Source: Deinococcales bacterium (lineage in GTDB: Bacteria; Deinococcota; Deinococci; Deinococcales; JAAFIG01). From it: a DNA stretch of 64,000 bases. The stretch is taken from assembly GCA_025352125.1 (NCBI GenBank), contig JANXTZ010000078.1, positions 1 to 64,000 of the forward strand, read 5' to 3'. The translations under genes and the position numbers were made by a program. Under the pieces are notes generated by a model. The model was not told the origin of the DNA, did not search any database, and saw only the letters and a program-made list of their open reading frames with translations. Positions 8,226 through 15,388 of the stretch are shown here, piece after piece (within the stretch, counting starts at the first letter, position 1; every line of letters begins with the position of its first letter).

Positions 8226-9022
8226 TCGTCACCACCTAAGTACGCCTCAATCACCGCAGGGTCGTGCGCCACGCTCGAGGGATTGCCGAGCGCAATCAAC
8301 TGTCCGAAATTAAGCACCGCAATTCGGTCACAAAGTCCCATCACGAGCGGCACGTGATGTTCGATCAGAATCACGGTCAAATCAAATTTTTCTCGCACCA
8401 TCCGAATAAAATCGGACAGCGCACCCTTCTCGTTCGGGTTCATTCCCGCCGCCGGTTCATCAAGCAATAACACTTTGGGTTTTAACGCCAGCGCCCTGGC
8501 GATCTCGAGTCGGCGTTGGTCGCCATACGAAAAGTTTTTGGCTTTGTCCTGGGCTTTGTCACCCATGCCAACAAGCTCGAGCAGTTCAAAGGCGTTGTGC
8601 TCGACTTCCTGTTCTTCGCTTTTGCTCTTCCCCAAGCCCAGCACGCCCGCCCAAACGCCCGAACCCGTGTGGACGTGCTGCGAGATTTTGACGTTCTCGA
8701 GCGCGGAAAGGTTACCGAACAGGCGAATGTTTTGAAAGGTTCGCGCCAGTCCCATTTGCGCAATTTTGTACGGCGGCAAGCCCGTAATATTGCGTCCCTC
8801 ATACGTCAAGTTTCCGCTCGAGGGTGGTGTCAAACCCGTCATGAGGTTGAACATCGTGGTTTTTCCCGCGCCGTTCGGTCCGATCAAACCAAAGATTTCG
8901 CCGCTTGTCACGTCAAAACTGACTTCGTTCACGGCGATCAAACCACCAAATCGGCGCGTCATGCCTCGAGCCTCGAGGGTCGTAGCTCGGGCGGAGCGAG
9001 GCATGGAATTGGGCGCTGTCAT
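8222..9022 (-). CDS. livG: Branched-chain amino acid ABC transporter ATPase LivG
   Basis: 266 residues: Walker A GPNGAGKTT, the family motif 'ARTFQNIRLFGNLSALENV', signature SYGDQRR (the LivG variant of LSGGQ), Walker B LLLDEPAAGMNP and 'LIEHHVPLVMGLCDRI'. It works as a heterodimer with LivF on the cytoplasmic face of LivHM. Four-base overlaps tie it to livM upstream (9019-9022) and livF downstream, so expression is stoichiometric. Confidence 0.93.
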   Translation of the reverse strand: MTAPNSMPRSARATTLEARGMTRRFGGLIAVNEVSFDVTSGEIFGLIGPNGAGKTTMFNLMTGLTPPSSGNLTYEGRNITGLPPYKIAQMGLARTFQNIRLFGNLSALENVKISQHVHTGSGVWAGVLGLGKSKSEEQEVEHNAFELLELVGMGDKAQDKAKNFSYGDQRRLEIARALALKPKVLLLDEPAAGMNPNEKGALSDFIRMVREKFDLTVILIEHHVPLVMGLCDRIAVLNFGQLIALGNPSSVAHDPAVIEAYLGGDE

Positions 9023-9984
9023 TTCTTACCCGCTTTTCTGCCCGAGCCTCGTTTGAAAAGTTCGGGCGTGATCAAACCTTGCGGCAGGTAAATCGCGCCG
9101 ATGGTTAGCAGCAAACCGTTGACAATTAGCCGCAAATCTTTCAGGTCGCGCAAAATTTCGGGCAACGCGGTCAGAATAAGTCCGCCCATGACCGGACCAA
9201 CAAAGGTTCTCGAGCCACCAATCAAAACGTAAGCCAGCGAGTTGATGCTGGCATCGAATGTGCCCTGACGGGCATTCCAGGTGTTTAGAAAGTGAGCGCT
9301 GATCGCCCCAACAATTCCTGCCAGAATCGCACCCATCACGAATGCCAAGACCTTGTGATACGTCGGATTGATGCCCATGGCGTCCGCTGCCAGTTCATCT
9401 TCTCGAATGGCAATAAACGCCCGACCAATTCGGCTGCGCTCGAGCCGATACACAAAAAACATCACGATGAGCAACAACGGCAGCACCAGAAGTGCGTAAG
9501 CCAGCGAATTTTGAAATGGTTGTGGAATTCCGAAAATACCGACCGCGCCGCCAGTAATCTCGAGATTCAGGGAAACCACGCGGAGAATTTCGACGAAGGC
9601 AATGGTGGCAAGTGCCAGGTAAATTCCGCGCAGACGAAGCGCTGGCACGCCCACAATCACCGCCAGCACCGCACTGGCAACACCCGCAATCAGCATCTCG
9701 AGCAGCAAGTATTGCACGGGATACATGCCGCTGACGGGCAAGACTTTGGTGCTGATGACTGCCGCAATGTACCCACCCAGCGCGTAAAAACCAGGACTGG
9801 CAAGCGAAAGTTGCCCCGCCATCAGTGGCAAATACGTGGAAAGCCCCAGCAGCGCTTGCAGCATCATTTGCACGATCAAAAATCCGTATTGGTTAAAAAA
9901 ATCGTTCACGGTTTCCTTTGGAAAGTAAGTTGCCAATTCATTTTGTTTTGTGGGGTCTTGACCATAGAACGCACCTGCGGGCAT
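9019..9984 (-). CDS. livM: Branched-chain amino acid ABC transporter permease LivM
   Basis: 321 residues with about eight to ten hydrophobic segments. The conserved LivM block 'LRLRGIYLALATIAFVEILR' and the coupling segment 'SRIGRAFIAIREDELAADAM' that contacts LivG are both visible, as is 'IGGSRTFVGPVMGG'. The gene is separated from livH by 221 bp that include a palindromic repeat (10048-10103), which may modulate expression of the distal part of the operon. An alternative internal start is possible because the first 25 residues are polar. Confidence 0.9.
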   Translation of the reverse strand: MPAGAFYGQDPTKQNELATYFPKETVNDFFNQYGFLIVQMMLQALLGLSTYLPLMAGQLSLASPGFYALGGYIAAVISTKVLPVSGMYPVQYLLLEMLIAGVASAVLAVIVGVPALRLRGIYLALATIAFVEILRVVSLNLEITGGAVGIFGIPQPFQNSLAYALLVLPLLLIVMFFVYRLERSRIGRAFIAIREDELAADAMGINPTYHKVLAFVMGAILAGIVGAISAHFLNTWNARQGTFDASINSLAYVLIGGSRTFVGPVMGGLILTALPEILRDLKDLRLIVNGLLLTIGAIYLPQGLITPELFKRGSGRKAGKK

Positions 9985-10047
9985 GGTCGCAACATCGGGA
10001 AAAAGGAGCTTAATTAATTTTTTGAGAAACCGAAATATTCTCTTCTT

Positions 10048-10103
10048 AACCCTCTCCTGCGTGCGGGAGGGGGTGGCGAGCTTGCTCGCCGGGTGAGGGC
10101 TTC
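10048..10103. repeat. Palindromic intergenic repeat inside the liv operon
   Basis: Two nested hairpins: CTCCtgcgtgcGGGAG, then GGCGAGC-tt-GCTCGCC, enclosed by outer arms aACCCTC and GGGTgaGGG. Structure matches repeats near 12700 and 56840, whereas the stems differ in sequence. Confidence 0.65.
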
Positions 10104-10205
10104 AGGTGAGCTTGAATCATTTCTCAAGTTTTAATTTTTGATTTATAAATTCTGAGTTTGATTTCTCGAGCCTCGAGAGATGAGACTTTGCCTTTGATGG
10201 CTGCT

Positions 10206-11165
10206 TCAAACCTTTTGAATCAACCGTCGTCCCAGAATTCCTTGTGGTCTGACCAGCAAAATCACAAACAGCAATGCGAAGGCAACGGCTTCTTTGTAGG
10301 CGCTGAATTCTCCCGGCACAAAAGCCTCGGCAAGTCCGATGACCAGACCACCGACGACTGCCCCTGGAATGTCGCCAAGACCGCCCAGCACGACCACTGC
10401 CAGTCCTTTCAGGGCGTATATCACCCCGCCGTAAGGACCATTGATTGAAAAACTGGTGGCAACCAGAGTCCCTGCCAGTCCGCCCAGAAAACCAGAGAGA
10501 AAAAACGTGAAGACGATAAAGCGGTCTGTGCTGATGCCAAGCAAACTGGCGGTGGTTTGATTCTCGGCAACAGCGCGTAATGCCTTGCCGATTTTGGTTT
10601 TGTTGATGATGTACGCCAGGATGATCAGCACGAACATCGAAACCGCAAAGATAATGACTTTGATCGTGTTGATTTTGAGAGGGTTTTCGCCCGAGCTGAA
10701 CTCGATATTTGGGTGTGTGCTGACCCATCGCCCGTACACATCAGATGGAAAGGCTAAAGTTTCAGTACCGATCACATTTTGCAGCAGGTTCACAATCACC
10801 AGTGACACACCCAGGCTCGAGACGAGCGCCAGCAGTGGGTCTGCACCTCGAGCGCGAAGGGGGCGAAAGGCGAGGCGTTCAATCAGTACACTGCTTGCCC
10901 CTGCGAGCAGTGAACCGACGATGATGGCGAGCCAGAACGGCAGTGCGAACGGCAGTTGAAAGCCGCCGAGCAAGCCCGTGCCGTTGTTTGATCCACCACT
11001 CAGGAAATACGTGAAGTATGCACCGAGCGTGAAAACTGCCCCGTGGGCGAAGTTGATGATGCCCAAAATCGAGAAGATGATGGTGTAGCCCAGCGCAAAA
11101 ATGGCGTAGATCGCGCCGATGCTCAGACCGTTTAAAAAATTTTGAATCAAAACGGAAAAATCCAT
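10206..11165 (-). CDS. livH: Branched-chain amino acid ABC transporter permease LivH
   Basis: The start MDFSVLIQNFLNGLSIGAIY is the typical LivH N-terminus. 'LGYTIIFSILGIINFAHGAV' and the coupling loop 'IGKALRAVAENQTTASLLGI' follow, then 'VLGGLGDIPGAVVGG'. About 319 residues with eight hydrophobic segments. I place the start at ATG 11165; a TTG at 11180 is in frame but would sit on the GAGGG sequence. A terminator-like hairpin lies between livJ and this gene, so livH-M-G-F would be made at a lower level than the binding protein. Confidence 0.92.
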   Translation of the reverse strand: MDFSVLIQNFLNGLSIGAIYAIFALGYTIIFSILGIINFAHGAVFTLGAYFTYFLSGGSNNGTGLLGGFQLPFALPFWLAIIVGSLLAGASSVLIERLAFRPLRARGADPLLALVSSLGVSLVIVNLLQNVIGTETLAFPSDVYGRWVSTHPNIEFSSGENPLKINTIKVIIFAVSMFVLIILAYIINKTKIGKALRAVAENQTTASLLGISTDRFIVFTFFLSGFLGGLAGTLVATSFSINGPYGGVIYALKGLAVVVLGGLGDIPGAVVGGLVIGLAEAFVPGEFSAYKEAVAFALLFVILLVRPQGILGRRLIQKV

Positions 11166-11191
11166 GTTTTCAACTTTCAACCCTCGGGTTT

Positions 11192-11225
11192 TTAAAGAAA
11201 AGCGGGGTCACGCCTGCAACCCCGC
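11192..11225 (-). terminator. Intercistronic terminator/attenuator between livJ and livH
   Basis: Minus strand: GCGGGGT (11225-11219), 10-nt loop, ACCCCGC (11208-11202), then TTTTCTTT. The position fits the usual need for more periplasmic binding protein than permease. Confidence 0.7.
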
Positions 11226-11245
11226 CAAGAACGGTGGCTCGAGGT

Positions 11246-12418
11246 TTACTTCAGGTAATCGAACCTGCCGGTTTTGTTGTCGGGGTTCATTTTGATTTGC
11301 GCGACGTAGAAATTCTTTTGAATCACTTCGCCCTCGCTGGTGAAGGTGATCGTGCCGAGTGGGGTTTCGTATTTGCCTGCCAGAATGGCTTTGTTCAGGT
11401 CAATGCGCACGTCGCTTAACTCGGTGTCGTTCACTTTGGTTTTCTTGTCCACACTGCGCAGCGCCTGCACCATGACTTGCACGGCGGCGAAGGCTTGGGC
11501 GGTGAATTGTGGTGGTTCTTTGCGGTACTTGTTCTTGTAAACCGTGCGGAAGGCGGCGTTCAACGCACCCGGGGCGGCTGGACTGTAGGCTTGGGCGATC
11601 AGAACGCCGTCGCAGTATTGTTGGCAGACGGGGAACATGTTGGCGGTGTTCAAGCCGTTGCCCCCAATGATAATGCCCTTAAATCCGGCGATGCGCAGTT
11701 GCTTGACCAGGTTGCCACCGTCGGCGGCGAGTCCAGAAACGATTGCCAGGTCTGGTTTGGTCGCCAGTCCAGCGGTGACTTGCGAGGTGAAATCGGTGTC
11801 GGTGGTTTGGAATTTTTGAACCGTGGTGATTTCGAGTCCCTGGGCTTTGACGGTCTCTTGAAATGTGCCCGTCTCGGAGGTGGCGAAGGCATCGTTTTGA
11901 GCGTAGAAGACCGCAACTTTTTTCAGGTCGGGATTCATTTTGATGGCTGCTTTGACCGCGTTCGGGGCAACGATTGCCACGGGTGATGAAACTCGAGCGA
12001 TGTATTCACCAATTTGCGGCACACCTTTGGCGGTGTTGCTCGGTCCGAGCACTGGGACCTTGGCTTGTTCGGCGATTTTGTCGGCGGCGAAGGCTTGCTG
12101 AGAGAGTGTTGGTCCAATAATGCCGACGACTTTGTTCTTGTTGATTTGCGCCTGGAAGGCGTTGATCGCGCCCGCCTCGTCGCCGGCGGTGTCTTCAAAA
12201 AAAAGTTTGAACGGTGTGCCGTTGATGCCGCCGCGAGAGTTGAAGAACTCCTCGGCGATTTGCGCCCCAATCACCTGTTCGCGTCCCAAGAGCGCGGTGT
12301 TGCTGGTTTGGGCGACACTGACCCCGATTGGAATTGGGCTGGGAACTTTTTCGGCAACAACCAAACCCATCAGTGCGGCGATTCCAGTAAAAGCGGCGAG
12401 TTGACGTGCGTTTTTCAT
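11246..12418 (-). CDS. livJ: Branched-chain amino acid ABC transporter substrate-binding protein
   Basis: 390 residues, Peripla_BP_6 type I fold. It starts with a short hydrophobic export segment (residues about 8-22) and then 'PIPIGVSVAQTSNTALLGRE', the usual beginning of the mature domain; 'IGPTLSQQAFAADKIAEQAK' and 'VSGLAADGGNLVKQLRIAGF' are typical family blocks. There is no lipobox, so it could be soluble or held by the uncleaved N-terminal helix. A strong ribosome site (GAGGAGG) precedes the ATG. First gene of the liv operon. Confidence 0.92.
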   Translation of the reverse strand: MKNARQLAAFTGIAALMGLVVAEKVPSPIPIGVSVAQTSNTALLGREQVIGAQIAEEFFNSRGGINGTPFKLFFEDTAGDEAGAINAFQAQINKNKVVGIIGPTLSQQAFAADKIAEQAKVPVLGPSNTAKGVPQIGEYIARVSSPVAIVAPNAVKAAIKMNPDLKKVAVFYAQNDAFATSETGTFQETVKAQGLEITTVQKFQTTDTDFTSQVTAGLATKPDLAIVSGLAADGGNLVKQLRIAGFKGIIIGGNGLNTANMFPVCQQYCDGVLIAQAYSPAAPGALNAAFRTVYKNKYRKEPPQFTAQAFAAVQVMVQALRSVDKKTKVNDTELSDVRIDLNKAILAGKYETPLGTITFTSEGEVIQKNFYVAQIKMNPDNKTGRFDYLK

Positions 12419-13007
12419 AACTTTCCTCCTCAGGAAATTTTCGAGCCGTCTTGAAGCTCGAGATTCGTTTTAAACGTGGAGCGAGTCTATCACGAACGCA
12501 TGATGCGATTGCACGCCGCGCTGCCAAAACCAGGCTTTTATCATGACGAAGTACACGTCTCACAGGTAGTCACACCATGAGGGCAATTGGGTACTTTTTG
12601 CTTTCTGGGCACGAGAAATCGCTACAAGCCCTCACCCGACTCGCTAAGGCTCGTCACCCTCTTGACCTTAAAACACACCTGGCAGGCAAGGTCGCCTCTC
12701 CCGAATATTCGGGAGAGGGTCGTTGTGAGCGCAGCGAACGACGGGGTGAGGGCTTGTGGCGATTCAGTCAAAACTCAAGTTTGGCTCGTTTTGGACTCCA
12801 GTCGTGATAAAAGCCTGTGCCAAAACAGCAAAAACCAAAATCGAGATTTTGCTCAGACGGCAACCATCATCAAAACCTTGTAAAATGGTGTTGCGTCGAG
12901 GAATCTCGAGGATTGCAGCTTGTTCCAACGGCAATACGTTGGCTTGGCGGAGACTGTCGAAATTGGTCTTCGCGTTTTAGTGTCTCCAGAGGTTAAAAGA
13001 GGTTTTC
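12419..13007. other. Intergenic region between divergent liv operon and antiporter
   Basis: About 590 bp with no credible gene. It holds the liv promoter side, a large composite palindromic repeat (12618-12755) and the leader of the antiporter gene. Short open frames across the repeat look like chance readings. Confidence 0.6.
12618..12755. repeat. Composite palindromic repeat with conserved core (copy B)
   Basis: Outer arms AAGCCCTCACCC (from about 12617) and GGGTGAGGGCTT (to about 12755) enclose the core at 12661-12695 (ctt GACCTT, aaaacacacctggcaggc, AAGGTC gc) and a second hairpin CTCTCCCGAATATTCGGGAGAG (split here as CTCTCCCGAAT and ATTCGGGAGAG). The core stem GACCTT/AAGGTC is perfectly paired but differs from GACCAT/ATGGTC of copies C and E. 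Confidence 0.75.
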
Positions 13008-13040
13008 ATGCAACAAACAACAGCACAGATGCGTTCATGA
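13008..13040 (+). CDS. Possible 10-residue leader peptide coupled to the antiporter
   Basis: ATG 13008, preceded by AAAGAGG at good distance, encodes MQQTTAQMRS and stops at TGA 13038-13040, which overlaps the antiporter ATG (13037). Either the ribosome starts here and reinitiates, or this is chance. Confidence 0.3.
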   Translation: MQQTTAQMRS

Positions 13041-14236
13041 GCGGCTTTCTCGAGGTGGTGCTGATTCTGGCGGTGATCGTGGTCGGCGCAAAACTGGCGG
13101 GTTGGACAAGCTCGAGGTTGGGTCAACCGATGGTGGTTGGCGAGATTCTGTTTGGCTTGCTGCTCTCCCCCACCGTTTTAAACCTGCTGGGTTGGAATGT
13201 TTTCAATCACGCCGCTGAGACTCGGGCAACCTTGCATGTGTTTTCCGAGTTGGGCGTCTTGATGCTGATGTTCTTGGCTGGACTCGAGACGGACGTGCGC
13301 GTGATGCGGCGCGTTGGTGGCAGCGCGTTTGCGGTGGCGGGTGGCGGCTTGCTGATTCCGTTCGTTGGTGGTTGGTGGCTCTCGAGCGCCATTGGTTTGG
13401 AACCCTCCGCCGCGATTTTTGTGGGTGTGGTGATCGCCGCGACCAGCATCTCAATTTCGGCTCGGACGCTCGAGGAACTCGGGAAATTGCGTTCCAAGGA
13501 AGGCACGACGATTCTTGGCGCGGCGGTGATTGACGATGTGCTCGCATTGGTGGCGTTGGCGCTCGCCGTCTCGAGCGGTGCGCCATTGTGGTTGGTGGTT
13601 TTGAAAGTTGTGGCTTTTGTGAGCATTGGTATTGCCTTTGCGCCCGTCGCTCGAGGTTTTCTGAAGTGGTTTGCGGGGCTTGGTGTGCCCGAGGGTTTGC
13701 TGGCTGGCGGGTTGGGATTGTTATTGGTTTATGCGCTCGGGGCAGAATTGATTGGCGGTCTGGCGGCAATCACGGGCGCGTATTTGCTGGGCGTCTTGTT
13801 CGAGCAAAATCCATTTAAGTTAGACCTCGATTCAAGGATGCGGGCGCTGGCATACGGCGTGTTTATTCCGGTTTTTCTGGTGAACATCGGTCTGAACGCC
13901 AACCTGTCTGAGGCGTTTCAGGGGGGGCGTTTCTGGTTTGTGATTGGGATTTTAATGCTCGCATTGGGCGGCAAATTCTTGGGTGCAACTTTGGGCGCAT
14001 TCTTGACGGGTTTCAAACCGCTCGAGGCGGCTCGGGTTGGCGCGGGCATGATTGCACGGGGTGAGGTCGGATTGATTGTGGCGACCATTGGGATTGAGCG
14101 CGGCATCATCAAGCCTGAGATTCTGTCCATCACGGTGGTTTTGGTGATCGCCAGCGCGATTATCACGCCAGTTTTGTTGCGCGGTTTGTTTAAGTCCAAA
14201 TTGCCGCCCGAGCCGCCGCTTTCAGACCTTGGGTAA
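13037..14236 (+). CDS. CPA2-family cation/proton antiporter (KefB/GerN type)
   Basis: About 399 residues with 12-13 hydrophobic segments and no cytoplasmic Trk-N domain. Family blocks include 'SRLGQPMVVGEILFGLLLSP', 'FSELGVLMLMFLAGLETDV' (with the conserved Glu) and 'GAAVIDDVLALVALAL', whose Asp-Asp pair is the ion-binding site of electrogenic members. 'GVFIPVFLVNIGLNANL' also fits. It exchanges Na+ or K+ for protons at the cytoplasmic membrane. I start at ATG 13037; upstream in-frame codons to 12920 would add a non-hydrophobic tail. Its 3' end overlaps the convergent rnhB by 15 bp. Confidence 0.85.
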   Translation: MSGFLEVVLILAVIVVGAKLAGWTSSRLGQPMVVGEILFGLLLSPTVLNLLGWNVFNHAAETRATLHVFSELGVLMLMFLAGLETDVRVMRRVGGSAFAVAGGGLLIPFVGGWWLSSAIGLEPSAAIFVGVVIAATSISISARTLEELGKLRSKEGTTILGAAVIDDVLALVALALAVSSGAPLWLVVLKVVAFVSIGIAFAPVARGFLKWFAGLGVPEGLLAGGLGLLLVYALGAELIGGLAAITGAYLLGVLFEQNPFKLDLDSRMRALAYGVFIPVFLVNIGLNANLSEAFQGGRFWFVIGILMLALGGKFLGATLGAFLTGFKPLEAARVGAGMIARGEVGLIVATIGIERGIIKPEILSITVVLVIASAIITPVLLRGLFKSKLPPEPPLSDLG

Positions 14237-14830
14237 ATCTTTGAACAAACCCTCGACCACCATTGCCACGGGCGCAAATGACCGCCGATGCTCGAGAATC
14301 GCGCCGTGGTCTTGAAGCGCTCTGAGGTGAATCGGTGCGCCGTACCCCTTGTGGCGCTCGAAACCGTACTCTGGATGCTCGAGCGCGAGCCTAATCATGA
14401 ACTCGTCCCTGGCGGTTTTGGCGAGGATGCTGGCGGCGGCAACATTGTACGAATTGTTGTCGGCTTTGGCGGGTGCGAGCGTCGGAATATCCAGCCCAAG
14501 TTTGAGGTAATCGGTCACGAGCGCGTCGGGTTGAGGCTCGAGTCTGGCAATGGCGCGAATCGCGGCACGTTTGGTGGCGGCGAGCACGCCAAATTGATCG
14601 ACTTCGGAAGCTGAGGCAAACTCGAGCGACCACGCCAGCGCCTCAGTTTGAATCTCGAGCGCAAGTTTTTGGCGTTGTTTGGCGCTTAAGGTTTTGGAAT
14701 CGCGGTAAGCGCGGCTTCGTCCGTCTGGCGACAAAATCACCGCAGATACCGAAACGGGTCCAGCCAGAGCGCCATGCCCAGCCTCGTCCACGCCTGCAAC
14801 AAGCGAGAGTCCCGCAACCCAGTGCGTCAT
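14222..14830 (-). CDS. rnhB: Ribonuclease HII
   Basis: Removes RNA from RNA-DNA hybrids and starts ribonucleotide excision repair. The first catalytic pair is in 'GVDEAGHGALAGPV' (usual GRG is GHG here), then 'YRDSKTLSAKQR', 'VTDYLKLG' and 'AAASILAKTARD' with the last acidic residue. The segment before AAASIL reads KADNNSYNV, slightly unlike the usual KADakslaV. Start at ATG 14830 is favoured by GGAG seven bases upstream; longer starts at 14845 (ATG) or 14875 (TTG) are possible. About 202 residues, normal for the family. Confidence 0.9.
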   Translation of the reverse strand: MTHWVAGLSLVAGVDEAGHGALAGPVSVSAVILSPDGRSRAYRDSKTLSAKQRQKLALEIQTEALAWSLEFASASEVDQFGVLAATKRAAIRAIARLEPQPDALVTDYLKLGLDIPTLAPAKADNNSYNVAAASILAKTARDEFMIRLALEHPEYGFERHKGYGAPIHLRALQDHGAILEHRRSFAPVAMVVEGLFKDLPKV

Positions 14831-14871
14831 CTCGAGGCTCCACATTGGGTCGTTGCTGCGAAGATTGGGTT

Positions 14872-15318
14872 TCAAGTGATGACCTTGTTCAGCAATTCTC
14901 GAGCCGTGCTTTCAAAACCCATTTTGACGTACAAGGATTTGGCGCTGTGATTGTCGGCGTCCACCTCTAGATGCAGGGCGGCAACATTCGACTTTTGACA
15001 CTCGAGGACCAAAAACCCGAGGGCTTGAGAGGCAAAACCATGCCCACGGTATTCGGGTTTGACAAAAAGTTCGTCCACATAGGCGTCCAGACCGCCGTAC
15101 TCGAGGCTGAAACCAAAAGTGAGCACCACATAACCCACGGTTTGAAATTCAAACTCGAGCAACCAGGCACGCACAAAATCGGGATGCGCCCAGGCTTTTT
15201 GCCAGACTTTTAACGCAATCTCGCTCGAGAATGGAATCTGCTCGAAAAGCCAGAAATCTTTGAGCATCGGCTCGAGAATTTCCCAGTGTTCGGCTGTGAT
15301 TGGCGTGAATTGCAGCAC
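14872..15318 (-). CDS. GNAT-family N-acetyltransferase
   Basis: 148 residues. The acetyl-CoA-binding motif is 'VKPEYRGHGFASQALGFLV' and the C-terminal 'LHLEVDADNHSAKSLYVKMG' is the classic GNAT ending. Substrate unknown. A GTG start at 15318 lies 5 nt behind CAGAAT, so the transcript may be leaderless. It is directly upstream of rnhB and probably co-transcribed with it. Confidence 0.85.
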   Translation of the reverse strand: MLQFTPITAEHWEILEPMLKDFWLFEQIPFSSEIALKVWQKAWAHPDFVRAWLLEFEFQTVGYVVLTFGFSLEYGGLDAYVDELFVKPEYRGHGFASQALGFLVLECQKSNVAALHLEVDADNHSAKSLYVKMGFESTARELLNKVIT

Positions 15319-15388
15319 ACGTCATTCTGAAGCTTTTGGACATGAACCGTCAAACTTGTGTCTGAGAGGAAACTAAACCGATCCTGAA

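Noticed and set aside
9292-10017. 241-codon plus-strand frame opposite livM
   Set aside because: Rich in His, Asn and Gln in a low-complexity way; it is the complement of a well-supported permease gene.
12577-12883. Two overlapping 76-98 codon frames in the gap before the antiporter
   Set aside because: Both read through the composite palindrome and show no protein-like features.
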